Shown: positions 26,621 through 36,246, numbered from the stretch's first letter. The stretch is 64,000 bases of DNA from Streptomyces sp. TP-A0356 (GCF_001417775.1 NZ_BBZJ01000037.1:1-64000), one strand, 5' to 3'. Notes: generated by a model not told the origin, from the sequence alone. Translations and numbers: made by a program.

Positions 26621-27570
26621 GAGGCGGCCCCTTCCGGTTCCCGGGCGGCGATCGGCAGGTCCGGCTCCGGCACGGGCGCAGGCAGCCGGACAGTGCTGGT
26701 CGGGTCCGTGACCAGGAACCGCGGGATGCGGCGGAAATTGCCCAGCTGCCGCATCAGGGCGAGCACGCCGACGAACCCGGCCGTCAGGAAGGCGAGTACG
26801 AACTGTCCGAGGAGGGTGGAGTACGGCTTCGTATACGACGGCACGAAGAACCCGGCCACCACGACGCCCACGGTGATGATGGTCATCCACCGCACGGTGG
26901 TGCGTGGCTTGGCGCGGTCCGCCTCGATGGCACGCTTCTTGGCGACCTCCTCGCGGACGGTGCCCGACAGATCCTCCAATGCCTGAGCCAGGCCCGGGCC
27001 GCGGTCGTTGACCGACAGGATCAGCGCGGCGACCACCTTGTCCGCGGTGACATCGTCCAGCTCATCGGCGAACGCACGGAGCGCACCATCCGGCCGCCAC
27101 CCCATGCGCAGCCGGTCGGACAGGTTGATGATCTGACCGGCGAGCTCATCCGGCGCCCCTTGACGGCTGGTGATCATCGCCTGCTCCAGGCCCATGCCCA
27201 GCCGCAGCAGACCAGCCAGCCGCTGCGTCCACTCGCTCAAGCCCTCCAGCTGACCGATGCGCTCCTGCGCCATCTGCGCCGGGCTGATCAGCCAGGGCAC
27301 GCCGATGACGGCCGCGCCGAGCAGCGCACCCCCGACGAAGTTCCCCGAGATGAGCCACACGGCCACGAACACCACGACGGCCGCGACCATGAGGGTCCGC
27401 CGCCGCAGCCGAGCGTCCTCGCGCTGATTCTTCCCACCACGCCAGGCCGCCTGCCAGCGCTTGAGCAGCGGGGCCCGGCGCGCCGCCGTGGTGCCCACGA
27501 CACCGGCCACGACACCGATCAGCCCACCCATCACGGCCATGCCGCACAGGAGCCCCAACAGCAGCGTCAT
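26617..27570 (-). CDS. tadB: TadB-like inner-membrane pilus assembly protein
   Basis: 317 residues. Membrane helices are at the N-terminus (LLLGLLCGMAVMGGLIGVV), at about 45-80 and in the C-terminal third. The central soluble T2SS-F domain contains EWTQRLAGLLRLGMGLEQA and IINLSDRLRMGWRPDGALRAFADELDD, closely matching actinobacterial TadB. It overlaps TadA by four bases upstream and TadC by four bases downstream, so the three are translationally coupled. Confidence 0.9.
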   Translation of the reverse strand: MTLLLGLLCGMAVMGGLIGVVAGVVGTTAARRAPLLKRWQAAWRGGKNQREDARLRRRTLMVAAVVVFVAVWLISGNFVGGALLGAAVIGVPWLISPAQMAQERIGQLEGLSEWTQRLAGLLRLGMGLEQAMITSRQGAPDELAGQIINLSDRLRMGWRPDGALRAFADELDDVTADKVVAALILSVNDRGPGLAQALEDLSGTVREEVAKKRAIEADRAKPRTTVRWMTIITVGVVVAGFFVPSYTKPYSTLLGQFVLAFLTAGFVGVLALMRQLGNFRRIPRFLVTDPTSTVRLPAPVPEPDLPIAAREPEGAAS

Positions 27571-29054
27571 CGGCCCACCCCCACCTTCAGCGGCAGCGGC
27601 GCCCGCCAGGCACCGTACGACTCCTGCAGCAGGCCTGAGTCAAAACCGACGCGGCGCAGGTCGTCGACGCAGCCCGGGTCCATCCGCGGTACCGCCCGCA
27701 GCTCCCCCCACTCACGGCCAGGGGAGAAGACCTCATTGGTGGCGGGCCGGCCGTTCTCGCCGATCCCGGTCAGCTCCAGCACGTGGGAGACGTAGCGGTG
27801 CCGACGGCCGCCGATCTGCGTCTCGTCCGTCATGTCGACGTACACGACGAAATCCAAACCGTTGGCCGTCTGCCGGTAGGCCAGCTGCTCGCTCAAGTTC
27901 TCCTGGGCGAGCGCATACAGCTCGGCAATCCGGTCAAAGATGATGTCCGGGCGACGCGCATGAATCGTGCACAAGTTGCCGCCGGACCCGTTCGTCAGCG
28001 CCTGCATCATGGCCACGACCTCGGGGCCGCGGACCTCACCGACCACGATCCGCTCCAGCGACATCCGCAGCGCCGGATGCATCAGGTCCAGCAGCGAGAC
28101 CTCACCGGCACCGCGCCCGGAGACGTCCTTCTCCCCGTTGGACTCGCGCCCGACGAGGGACACGACCTGCTTGTGATAGCCGTTAGCGTGGGCGAACAGC
28201 TCGTCCTCGGTCTGGATGGTCGCAAACCGGCACTCCGGGTCGAACTCCTTGAGCATCGCCCGCATCAAGGTCGTCTTCCCGGCCTTCTGCTTCCCCGCGA
28301 TCATGATGTTCTTCTCGGCGCGCACGGCGGCGCCGAGAAACTCCCGCAAGATCGGATCGATGGTGCCCAGCCGCACGAGGTCGTCGAGGTTCGCCTGGGA
28401 GATGCGGTGGCGGCGGATGACCGCGTAGGTCATCGGCCCGAGCCCGGTGATGGCCTGGAGGCGGGAGCCGTCCTGCAGGGACAGGGCAAGAGTAGGGTTC
28501 GCGGTGGAGATGGTGCGCTCGCTGTGCCCCGATCCCCGGGCCAACTCCCGCAGCAACTCCAGCAGCTCCTCTTCGGAGTCCGCGACGGGGCCGACCCGGC
28601 GGCGTTCGCCGTCGCCGTAATCGAGCCACACCTCGTGCGGGCCCTGGATGATGATGTCCTCGACCCGCTCGTCGTCCAGGTACGGCTGGAGTCGGCCAGC
28701 CCGAAAGAGCAGGTCGTACACGGCGCGCCGCAGCGCCTCATCCTCGCGCGGCGTCATCGCTTGCGCGTCCGACCACACCGCGACAGCCTCAGCGATCCAG
28801 TTCAAACAGCGCTGCTCCTCGCCGGCCCGGTCCATATCGGGCTTGGTCTTCAGGAGTTCCTCACGCTGCTTTGCGACCTGGGACGCAATGTCCCGGGCCA
28901 CCCGGTAATCGACGGTGATCTGAGGAGCCGCCGCACCGAGCACCTGCGTACTCGAGGCAGCACCAGCAACTGCCGGCGTCCCGTTGGTCTGGTGCCCCCA
29001 CTCCTGAGGCACCGGGGCCACCGAAGGGTCAGGGTGCAAAGGCCTAGCGTGCAC
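27567..29054 (-). CDS. tadA: TadA/CpaF-family secretion ATPase
   Basis: 495 residues. The N-terminal domain includes FRAGRLQPYLDDERVEDIII, typical of CpaF. The ATPase core has Walker A GKQKAGKTTL, an Asp-box region (ECRFATIQTEDELF), Walker B/Glu region RIVVGEVRGPEVVAMMQALTNGSGG and the His box GGNLCTIHA. This hexameric ATPase powers assembly of the Flp/Tad pilus. It overlaps the TadZ-like gene by 11 bases, placing it in the same operon. Walker A has K in the GxxxxGKT scheme, so activity is expected. Confidence 0.92.
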   Translation of the reverse strand: MHARPLHPDPSVAPVPQEWGHQTNGTPAVAGAASSTQVLGAAAPQITVDYRVARDIASQVAKQREELLKTKPDMDRAGEEQRCLNWIAEAVAVWSDAQAMTPREDEALRRAVYDLLFRAGRLQPYLDDERVEDIIIQGPHEVWLDYGDGERRRVGPVADSEEELLELLRELARGSGHSERTISTANPTLALSLQDGSRLQAITGLGPMTYAVIRRHRISQANLDDLVRLGTIDPILREFLGAAVRAEKNIMIAGKQKAGKTTLMRAMLKEFDPECRFATIQTEDELFAHANGYHKQVVSLVGRESNGEKDVSGRGAGEVSLLDLMHPALRMSLERIVVGEVRGPEVVAMMQALTNGSGGNLCTIHARRPDIIFDRIAELYALAQENLSEQLAYRQTANGLDFVVYVDMTDETQIGGRRHRYVSHVLELTGIGENGRPATNEVFSPGREWGELRAVPRMDPGCVDDLRRVGFDSGLLQESYGAWRAPLPLKVGVGR

Positions 29055-29871
29055 GGCTCACCTCCCCGCCTGCCGCGCGCGCACCGCGTGGATCGAGCCG
29101 GGCCCGGCGCATGGCAGCCCGCTGCACCAGCAGAGCGCTGCCCGTACGGGCGGCCTTCATCAGCGGCGACCTGGTGAAGTGGCGCGGCTGTTCTGCACCG
29201 TCAGACAGAACGCGGGCGTCCTTCGGCGCATACGGCAGCGTGGCAATCACCGGCACCTGCAGAACGCGCTGCACCTCGCCCGCGGGATACGGCCCCTCGT
29301 TGACCATCAGCACGCCGACGTCACCCACGCGCTCCTCCAGCGCGCGCACCCGGCCCTCTGCTGCTTGCAGGCAGCGCAGGGTGTTGCGGACCACCACGAA
29401 CGTGGCGTCGGCCTGCTCGGCCAGCACCCCGCAGGGCCCGAACGCACCGCGGCGGCCGAGGTCGATCAGGACATCGTGGCCGCTCTCGGCCTCGATGCCC
29501 CGAAACATCTGCGCGAGGACCTTCCAGACCTGGCCAAGACTCGCCGACTGGGCGGGGTCGGTGAGGCCGGGCAGCAGCAGCCGGTCGCGCGGTGACTCCT
29601 GCTGGCCTTCCTCACTGCTCAGGTCGATCAGCTGCCGCCAGAAGGCTTCGCTGAACTCGCCTCTACGGGCGGCGACCGAGAGGTTGCGCAGCCCGTACCG
29701 GTCGCCGAGCGTGCCCTGCAACAGCCCGTGCAGCACGGCTCCACCGTCCGGGTCGCACTCGGCCAGGATCATCCGCCGCCCCGCCTCCAGCGGCCACGAC
29801 AGCAGCAGGGCAAGCGCGCTCGTAGTCACGCCGGGCGCGCCGCTGCACCCTGCCAGCGCGATCACCGCCAT
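29044..29871 (-). CDS. TadZ/CpaE-like MinD-family protein with degenerate P-loop
   Basis: 275 residues. The N-terminus IALAGCSGAPGVTTSALAL is a MinD/ParA-type deviant P-loop in which the lysines are missing. DPDGGAVLH, DVLIDLGRRGAFGP and VVVRNTLRCLQAA correspond to the later switch motifs. Actinobacterial TadZ-like proteins often show this loss; they position the pilus machine rather than hydrolyse ATP strongly. The gene lies between the SAF/CpaB-like gene and TadA, the usual place for TadZ. Confidence 0.78.
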   Translation of the reverse strand: MAVIALAGCSGAPGVTTSALALLLSWPLEAGRRMILAECDPDGGAVLHGLLQGTLGDRYGLRNLSVAARRGEFSEAFWRQLIDLSSEEGQQESPRDRLLLPGLTDPAQSASLGQVWKVLAQMFRGIEAESGHDVLIDLGRRGAFGPCGVLAEQADATFVVVRNTLRCLQAAEGRVRALEERVGDVGVLMVNEGPYPAGEVQRVLQVPVIATLPYAPKDARVLSDGAEQPRHFTRSPLMKAARTGSALLVQRAAMRRARLDPRGARAAGGEVSRAR

Positions 29872-30575
29872 CAGCTACCGTCCGGAGCAGCGAGGACCAG
29901 ACGCAGCGTGCCGGCCGCCTCCCACGCGGCGGCCGTGGGACCGTCGGCGGCGGACATGGCAACGTCCACGACCACGGTACCCGTGCCGGGGGCGGCGCCG
30001 GACGCCTTCACGACCCGGCCGTCGATGGTCTGCGGCGCAGCGTCGGGCGTCTTGCCGGTGTCCGTCGTTCCCTGAGCCGGGACGTGCACCAGCTGAACCT
30101 TCTGGCCCGGCACCAGAGCGGTGGCCGGGATCTGCTTGGGCTCCAGGCCGATCGGCACCAACTGCTCGCCGGCCCTCACCAGGTTGTCCTTCGTAACCTG
30201 CGAGGGCGCGAGCAGGGAGCCGGGCTTGAGTTCCACGGCGGCCCGCTTGCCGACCACCGACTTGAGGTCGTCGGCGCGCACCGCCGTGACGGCGGGGTCT
30301 AGGGCGACGGAGGCCTTGCCCAGGTCGCCTTCGGTGAGGACCTGGCCGACCTGGACGTCGCGGACCACGGTCACCACGTCGGTGCGGTGGCCGACCTGGA
30401 GCAGCAGGACGGCAACACCTGTGCCACCGGCGGCGATCAGAGCCAGCGACAGGGCGATGACACCTGGTCGTCGCCTGCGAGCCGACACCCGGGGCGGCGC
30501 CACCGGTCCGGCCATGCGTCCCTGCTGGGGGACTCTGTTCGGGGGCGTGTCTACACGTTCTTGGGTCTTGCTCAC
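29871..30575 (-). CDS. SAF-domain protein (CpaB/RcpC-like)
   Basis: 234 residues: a Pro/Arg-rich N-terminus, one transmembrane helix (PGVIALSLALIAAGGTGVAV), then a SAF domain (VTVVRDVQVGQVLTEGDLGK, VVGKRAAVELKPGSLLAPSQV) and a beta-rich tail ending LRLVLAAPDGS. CpaB/RcpC proteins stabilise the outer part of Tad pili through SAF-mediated wall binding. It shares one base with the TadZ-like start. GTG start. Confidence 0.8.
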   Translation of the reverse strand: MSKTQERVDTPPNRVPQQGRMAGPVAPPRVSARRRRPGVIALSLALIAAGGTGVAVLLLQVGHRTDVVTVVRDVQVGQVLTEGDLGKASVALDPAVTAVRADDLKSVVGKRAAVELKPGSLLAPSQVTKDNLVRAGEQLVPIGLEPKQIPATALVPGQKVQLVHVPAQGTTDTGKTPDAAPQTIDGRVVKASGAAPGTGTVVVDVAMSAADGPTAAAWEAAGTLRLVLAAPDGS

Positions 30576-30596
30576 CGTTCTGTCCTTCCGGCGGCT

Positions 30597-31499
30597 CTAC
30601 CTGACGACCTGCAGCTCGCCGATCGCCACCTGTGTTTGGGACTGCCGGGTCTCAACCAGCTGGCCGTTCTGGCCCCCGCCCTGCCAGTTGATCGTCCACG
30701 TCGACATCGCTGAGACCTGGTACTTGCCGCCCGTTCCACCAGCTGACGTCTTCGAGTAGACGTGGCCGCAGGTCGGGGACTGAGCCATGCCGTCGGAACC
30801 GCTGTAGGGCGTACCGGGACCCGTGCATGTCACCGCGGCGCCGTCACCCATGCGCCATTCGATCTTCGACACCTTCGCGGTTGCGGTAACGGTCATCCCG
30901 CCTGTAGAGGCCGACGCGGTGTTGGGTCCATACGTGGTGGCGCTCTGGTGCACCCACATCCACATCGGCACACCGACGGTGTACTTGCCGGCTGCCCGTG
31001 GGCTCGCAATGTCCGGGCCTTTCAAGAGCATCTTGTCTACGGCCTGCTGTGCGAGGACTGCGGGATCGATGACCCCGGTCGGCGGGTTCTTCAGGAAGAC
31101 GTAGACACTTCCCGGCTTGGCGCCGTCCAGGAGACATGTCATCTCGTATGGGACAAGACCGTTCGCTTGGCCAGCAGCCTTCCGTTCTTTCTCCATCTCT
31201 GCGATGAGGGCCGGATCGGTGACCTGCTTGTAGTAACAGCCGTTGGAGAACGAGCCGAGGTCCGGGTCGTAGCACGGCAGCACCTTGCCGTTCTTGGTGC
31301 ACTGGCGCGTGCCGCTCGGCGCGGAGCTCTTGGAATCCTTCTCCTTGCCGCCGCTGGTTCCTGCCTCAACGCAGACCCAGCCAGTGTCACAGTCCTTGAC
31401 CCCTGACGAGGGACGCGGCTGGGGCTCAGCAGCGGAAGGGGAGGCCGACACGGCGAGGCCTCCGATGGCCGCGATCGCGGCAAACGTTAACCTCAGCAC
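30597..31499 (-). CDS. secreted protein of the Tad/conjugation locus
   Basis: 300 residues from a GTG that overlaps the stop of the upstream lipoprotein. A signal peptide (LTFAAIAAIGGLAVSASPSAA) is followed by a Cys-containing extracellular region (DCDTGWVCVEAG, CTKNGKVLPCYDPDLG, CYYKQV). A C-terminal domain looks beta-sandwich-like, with VSKIEWRMGDGAAVTCTGPG and CGHVYSKTS reminiscent of PKD repeats (the WRMGDG turn and H-x-Y strand). No family name is certain. It probably sits outside the membrane at the pilus base. Confidence 0.65.
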   Translation of the reverse strand: MLRLTFAAIAAIGGLAVSASPSAAEPQPRPSSGVKDCDTGWVCVEAGTSGGKEKDSKSSAPSGTRQCTKNGKVLPCYDPDLGSFSNGCYYKQVTDPALIAEMEKERKAAGQANGLVPYEMTCLLDGAKPGSVYVFLKNPPTGVIDPAVLAQQAVDKMLLKGPDIASPRAAGKYTVGVPMWMWVHQSATTYGPNTASASTGGMTVTATAKVSKIEWRMGDGAAVTCTGPGTPYSGSDGMAQSPTCGHVYSKTSAGGTGGKYQVSAMSTWTINWQGGGQNGQLVETRQSQTQVAIGELQVVR

Positions 31500-32266
31500 T
31501 TCTGATCCCTGTGGAAGGTGTAGTCCTGCACCATCCAGCGGTCACCGAGGTCTACCACTACGCCCGTGATCACGAAGCGCCGCACTTGTCCGCCGGTGGC
31601 GACGCCCTTACCGCTCTCTTTGAGTACCGGCTTCCAGTTCGAGGTGTCGAGACACTCCCACATCTTGACGGTGGGGCGGGACGCGTGGAGGTCGATGGAG
31701 GTGACCTTGAAGGTACTGGTCGGCGCCCCTTTGAAGACCACTCCCTGCTGCCGGTAGTTGAAAAGGGCGACCTTGGCCTTTGACATCGCCTTGTCGTAGG
31801 AGTAGTCGCTGAGGCGGGTCTTGGTGACGTACCCCGTCTGTGAAGCTTTGATCTCTTCTGTCCGCATGCCCTTCCAGGCGGTAAGAGCTGCCTGCTCCGC
31901 CCCCTGGGCCGGGCTCGCAGAGGGTGCCGCTGACGGTGAAGAAGGTGTCGAGGCCGAAGAATTTGATTTGGGAACCGTATTGCTGCACGCCGCCAATGCC
32001 AGAGCTGAGCAGCCGACGAGTGCCAGCATCACAAGTCGACGTCGGATGCGAAGGGCACCGGGTTTCACCCAGGCCCTGAACGACACGGCGCTTGCGCTTG
32101 CGTCGTCAGTCGGGGTGGGGTTGGGCTTGGACGATGTGTCCGAGTCGCTGTCGCTGCATCCGGCCAGGCCCAGCAGACTGCCGACAATGAGCAGCGCGGT
32201 TGCGTGCTTCCGGGTGCGAACAGCGGCGATCTTCTGCCGTGAAGAGCGTCGTTGCGTAGCTGTCAC
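31493..32266 (-). CDS. lipoprotein with two successive lipobox signal segments
   Basis: 257 residues if translation begins at the GTG at 32266, which has GGGGAGA four bases upstream. The first signal (TALLIVGSLLGLAGC) is followed 62 residues later by a second complete one (RLVMLALVGCSALALAAC), preceded by its own GTG at 32068. The mature part after the second lipobox is Ser/Pro-rich and then folded (EQAALTAWKGMRTEEIKAS, MVQDYTFHRD). Either the second GTG is the true start, or the gene has captured a second lipoprotein N-terminus. It is co-transcribed with the secreted protein downstream. Confidence 0.6.
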   Translation of the reverse strand: MTATQRRSSRQKIAAVRTRKHATALLIVGSLLGLAGCSDSDSDTSSKPNPTPTDDASASAVSFRAWVKPGALRIRRRLVMLALVGCSALALAACSNTVPKSNSSASTPSSPSAAPSASPAQGAEQAALTAWKGMRTEEIKASQTGYVTKTRLSDYSYDKAMSKAKVALFNYRQQGVVFKGAPTSTFKVTSIDLHASRPTVKMWECLDTSNWKPVLKESGKGVATGGQVRRFVITGVVVDLGDRWMVQDYTFHRDQKC

Positions 32267-32704
32267 GTTGTCTCCCCGTACGACACGGTGCGGTCGACCG
32301 CTGCCCCCGGCCTCCGGCAAGGGGGCGAGCCAGAACCGCGGCTTGGTCCAGCTGCGGTAATGCGTCTGAGTGACTGCAAGATTACGCATGTGCCAGTCGA
32401 CTTCCCAGCTCGATATCCGAGTTCACTCGCGCAACTCGTGGTGTATCCGGTCACTTTCGGAACCGGATGTCGATTTGTGGTTCTGTCCCTTTCCGGTTGC
32501 TCATTACGTTTGCTAACAACCCTGCCCTGCCTGGGTGTTGCAGCCGTCGGTCCAACGGATCAACGACGCACAGCGGCGGAGGGATGCAGGGGTTGCTCGA
32601 AGCCCACCCAAAGATGCCGAAAGAGTTCGGCCGTTTCCGACGCTGGGCGGTCTGCGCGTGGGCACCGTGGCGGTTGCGTTCCGCGGGGCTGGCAGGTGCG
32701 TGTG
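32267..32704. other. non-coding gap with likely promoter of the Tad genes
   Basis: About 440 bases, less GC-rich than its surroundings, between the replication-relaxation gene and the lipoprotein gene (both minus strand). It contains an inverted repeat, ATCCGGT at 32445-32451 and ACCGGAT at 32462-32468. This is the only large gap in the 25-kb minus-strand series, so I place the Tad operon promoter here. No small gene is evident. Confidence 0.5.
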
Positions 32705-33625
32705 TCAGAGCTGTGTCCAGGAGCGGTGCTTGCCGTCGGTCAGCGGTACCCATACGTCAGAGGAGGGGCCGTGTTCTTCGAGGTCGTCCAGGACGGCCGC
32801 GCCCATCGGGACCTGTCGGGCGAGCGTGGCGACGAGGGGGTGCTCTGCGACCATGGCCTGCAGGTCGCTGATCCGGTTGTCCAGGACGTAGCGGGAGGCG
32901 CCGGTCAGTACGAACAGCACGCGGGGGAAGACGGGATACCAGCGCAGCCATACCGCCCCGAAAGCGGCGGGCTGCTGCTGGCGTGGCCGCCGCAGGGGTT
33001 GTGGCTGGTAGGACCACAGCCGTGCGTAGTCGATGAGTTTGGTGGCGAGGCGTTCGCTGCTCATGGTGGCCCGGTCGACTTCGACGAGGGCCCGCAGCTT
33101 TGTCCGCTGGTCCGCTTCGATGAGGGTGTAGTGCATGACCGCGTCGGCTACGACTCTCTCGCCGTCGCCGATCGCGTGGGCTACTTCGGGTGTCCAGTCG
33201 AGGTGGCTGTGTTCATCGCCGCGTCGGCGTGCGTCGGCGACGAAGGCGAGGTGGGTGCGGAGCACGGTCAGGGTGTGGGGGGTCTTCAGGGAGGCGGCTG
33301 TGGCGGAGGTGATGGGGTAGGGCGGCCGGCCGCGCATTTCGGGGAAGTCCCGGGTCAGTCGGGCACCCTCAGGTGTGAGGTGCCAGGCGCGTGTGCGGTG
33401 GGAGCGGGGCAGCACGGTGTGGGCGACCAGGCCTTGCTGGCGCAGCGTGTTGAGTGGGCGGGAGATGGCCTGTCGTGTCGCGTGGGGCCGCAGCAGGTCG
33501 TGGAGTTGGGTGGTGGTGGCGATGCGGTGTTGGGCGAGGGCGGCGAGGAGTTGGTGCGGCAGCGGCTCGATGGGGCTGGGGGTGTGCCCGGACGCGGCGG
33601 TCTGGGTAGCGGCGGTAGCGGTCAC
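32705..33625 (-). CDS. replication-relaxation family protein
   Basis: 306 residues. An N-terminal winged helix (PHQLLAALAQHRIATTTQLHDLL, ISRPLNTLRQQGLVAHTVLP, RAWHLTPEGARL) is followed by the nuclease-like core with HTLTVLRTHLAFVADARRRGD, WTPEVAHAIGDGERVVADAVM and ALVEVDRATMSSERLATKL. That E-x-D plus K arrangement is typical of the Replic_Relax family. Members occur beside plasmid transfer genes and are suspected relaxase or mobilisation proteins. GTG start overlapping the stop of the VirD4-like gene by four bases, so it is translated together with the coupling protein. Confidence 0.82.
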   Translation of the reverse strand: MTATAATQTAASGHTPSPIEPLPHQLLAALAQHRIATTTQLHDLLRPHATRQAISRPLNTLRQQGLVAHTVLPRSHRTRAWHLTPEGARLTRDFPEMRGRPPYPITSATAASLKTPHTLTVLRTHLAFVADARRRGDEHSHLDWTPEVAHAIGDGERVVADAVMHYTLIEADQRTKLRALVEVDRATMSSERLATKLIDYARLWSYQPQPLRRPRQQQPAAFGAVWLRWYPVFPRVLFVLTGASRYVLDNRISDLQAMVAEHPLVATLARQVPMGAAVLDDLEEHGPSSDVWVPLTDGKHRSWTQL

Positions 33626-36246
33626 TGGTATCCCTTCGGTTTGTGCAGGCGTACGGCCGGTGTGGCGGGGGTGTGCCGGGCGAGGAAGCCGCTGACACGG
33701 TCGAGTTGGTCAGCGGCTCGGGCCGTGAGGTCCTGCAGTGGGGCCGTGCCGGCCGTGGCCAGAGCGAACTGCTCGAGTTCCGCTGCCCGGTGGGGGCGGG
33801 CGTGGTGGGCGAAGACGTCGTCCAGGTGCGGGCCGCTGATCTTGACGGGGCCGACGCGACGGCCGTGGACGGTCAGCGACATGTAGTGCTCGAACCGGTC
33901 CAGGGCGGCTACGACGGCTGGGCCTGGCTTCTCGCCCCACTCCGCGGTGATCGGTGCGATGGCGGACTGCGAGCCGGCGGTGGAGGCCAGCGTGGAGGCG
34001 TTCTGCACCAGCGACAGCCGCACCGGTTGGGGCAGGCGGCCCAGCAGCTGGGTCATACCGTGGACGTGCACCTTGTATTTCCGGAAGTCTTCGAACATCG
34101 AGGCGATCGTCTCCGGGGCGGCACCCGTCAGGGTGATCAGCTCGTCGAAGTACGGGCGGAACGGCACCCGCTGGTCCTCGGGAGTGTCGCGGCGGGAGCG
34201 CACGGCGCGCAGCAGGTCCCGGGCGAGCAGCGCGGTAATCAACCGGTCGGTGGGGCCGTTGCCGCCCGGGCACACCCACACGATCATCCGGTGGTCCATC
34301 GCTGCGCGAATGTTGTAGACGCCGGCCGGCTGTCCGAGGAAGGCGCGCGTGATGGGGTTGGCGGCCAGGCGGGCGATCGGGTTGAGGACGACGGCGAAGG
34401 CGTCGGGGGAAAGGGTGGGGAACACGGTCTGCCACCACGAGCGGGTCTCGTGATCGAGACGCCCCTCAACGGCTGCGAGGGCTGCGGAACGGAAGGCCGC
34501 ATCCGTCAGCAGGGCCCGCACGTGGAAGATGGTTGCCTGGTCCTCGCTCTGCCCGGCCTGGCAGGCGGCTTCGTTGACGGCCGCCAGGACAGCCAGCGAC
34601 GCGGTGAGGATGGTGAGTGCGCGGGGTGCGCTGGCGTCGTCCCAGCCAAGAGCTGAGGCGTATGCGTCCGTGACGGCTTCGACGACCTCGTGTGCCCTCT
34701 GCCCCTGGTGCATGCCGAGGGGGTTCCACGAGCTCACCTGCGGGTGGGGGCCGTTGGCGTTGAGGTCGATCAGCGCGATCCGCTCCATCAGGTGGTCGTG
34801 GGCGAGGAACGGCAGCGCGCGTGGCCAGGAGTCGCGGTGCGGGTCGACGAACATGAGCCCGCCGCCTGAGTGGGCCCAGCCGATCGCCTGCGCGAGGGCA
34901 CGTTCGGTCTTGCCGCCGCCGGCCCTGCCCACGCCGACCTCGAACAGCGTCTCGGCGGCGTAGGTGGCGACCAGACGGCGGCGGCCGTCCGGTCCGCGGT
35001 AGATGCCCTGCAGCAGCAGCTCGGGGTCGCCGAAGGCGAAGGTCGGCAGGTCGCCTGCCAGCAGCGGCAGCCGGCAGTGGACGGTGGGGGGTTTGAGCAG
35101 GCCGGTCAGCTCCTCCAGCCGGACCCAGTTCGGCCTGGGCGGCTGGCAGTGCCCCAGATCCCAGCGGCGTTCGAAGCCGCGACGGCTGGGCCACCGGTCC
35201 GCCCCCAACCGCCACGGCCCTACCCTCCAGCCCCGCATCGCCCACCGGGAGCGCCCGCCGAACACGTCCAAGGCGGCTTGGAGCTGGGCGAGCCGGGCCT
35301 CGGCGCGGCCTTCGGTGTTCGACGCGCACATCACAAGGAGCTGCACCCTAACGAGGTGGTCGTCTTCGGCGAGCTTGCCGAGCGCTTCGTCCCGGTCCAC
35401 GCGGCGCGGGAGGGCAGGCACGACCAGACGGCGCCCGCCGCCGCCCTGCTTGCCGGTGACCAGTTGCTGCAGCTGCCAGGTCAGCGAGTCCTCGACCCCG
35501 GTGGCGTCGTGGCGCGCCTCTCGGGCGGCGCGCTGGGCTTCGCGTCGCTCCGAGCGCCGCGCGGCACTCATCAGCTGCAAGCGGCGCGCCCGCAGCGCCC
35601 ACTTGGGGGAGCGCTGGATGTCGAGGCGGAGCTCGGCGAGGTCCCCGAGCTCGGGGCGGAGGTCGCAGACGGCGTCGATGAGGGGCTGCAGGGGGTCGGG
35701 GTCCAGGGGCACCTCCCGCAGGGGGGAGGTGGGGGTGCCGCGCAGGATGAACTCCGCCCGCACCACGTGCCGGCGCGGCTTGTCGAGGATCGGCCGGCCC
35801 CGGTTGACGGTGACGTTCGGCCCGAACGGGGTGATGGACAAAAGGCGTTCGCCGCCGACGGGGCCTTCGATGCGGTAGCGCAGCGGGCTGGAGCCGTCCG
35901 CACGCAACCGGATCTGCACGCTCTTGGCCCGGCGCGGCGCCCACCACGGCATGCTGGTGGAGGCCCGCGCGAGCTGCACGCCGCGGCGGAAGATCTCCTC
36001 AAGACTCGGGTCGAAGTGCCGCGACGGCATGAGCTCCAGCGCCATCCGCTCGGCCGACGCCTTCCGCGCCAGCCGCCGCACCACCGCCTCGCACGCGGCC
36101 CAGACGACGACCGCGGCCAACGCCAGCACCCACCAGTAGGTGACAAGCCAGCCGAGGGTGTGGACGGTGCCGGTGAGCAGGCCGAGTACCGGGCCGGATG
36201 CCGACGCGGAGGCCTGGCCGGTCAGGTCCGGGGCTGCGGAGTCCAC
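33622..36246 (-). CDS. VirD4/TraD-like coupling ATPase (type IV secretion)
   Basis: 874 residues from the GTG at 36246, chosen because AAGGGGG lies seven bases upstream. One or two N-terminal membrane helices (GLLTGTVHTLGWLVTYWWVLALAAVVVWAA, in 20-50) precede a helical domain. The RecA-type core has Walker A VGRAGGGKTERAL and Walker B GGLMFVDPHRD, then FRPYFDELITLTG and KVHVHGMTQLLGRL. Coupling proteins of this type select DNA-protein substrates and drive transfer. It lies between the wall-hydrolase side of the T4SS operon and the replication-relaxation gene. Confidence 0.85.
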   Translation of the reverse strand: MDSAAPDLTGQASASASGPVLGLLTGTVHTLGWLVTYWWVLALAAVVVWAACEAVVRRLARKASAERMALELMPSRHFDPSLEEIFRRGVQLARASTSMPWWAPRRAKSVQIRLRADGSSPLRYRIEGPVGGERLLSITPFGPNVTVNRGRPILDKPRRHVVRAEFILRGTPTSPLREVPLDPDPLQPLIDAVCDLRPELGDLAELRLDIQRSPKWALRARRLQLMSAARRSERREAQRAAREARHDATGVEDSLTWQLQQLVTGKQGGGGRRLVVPALPRRVDRDEALGKLAEDDHLVRVQLLVMCASNTEGRAEARLAQLQAALDVFGGRSRWAMRGWRVGPWRLGADRWPSRRGFERRWDLGHCQPPRPNWVRLEELTGLLKPPTVHCRLPLLAGDLPTFAFGDPELLLQGIYRGPDGRRRLVATYAAETLFEVGVGRAGGGKTERALAQAIGWAHSGGGLMFVDPHRDSWPRALPFLAHDHLMERIALIDLNANGPHPQVSSWNPLGMHQGQRAHEVVEAVTDAYASALGWDDASAPRALTILTASLAVLAAVNEAACQAGQSEDQATIFHVRALLTDAAFRSAALAAVEGRLDHETRSWWQTVFPTLSPDAFAVVLNPIARLAANPITRAFLGQPAGVYNIRAAMDHRMIVWVCPGGNGPTDRLITALLARDLLRAVRSRRDTPEDQRVPFRPYFDELITLTGAAPETIASMFEDFRKYKVHVHGMTQLLGRLPQPVRLSLVQNASTLASTAGSQSAIAPITAEWGEKPGPAVVAALDRFEHYMSLTVHGRRVGPVKISGPHLDDVFAHHARPHRAAELEQFALATAGTAPLQDLTARAADQLDRVSGFLARHTPATPAVRLHKPKGYQ

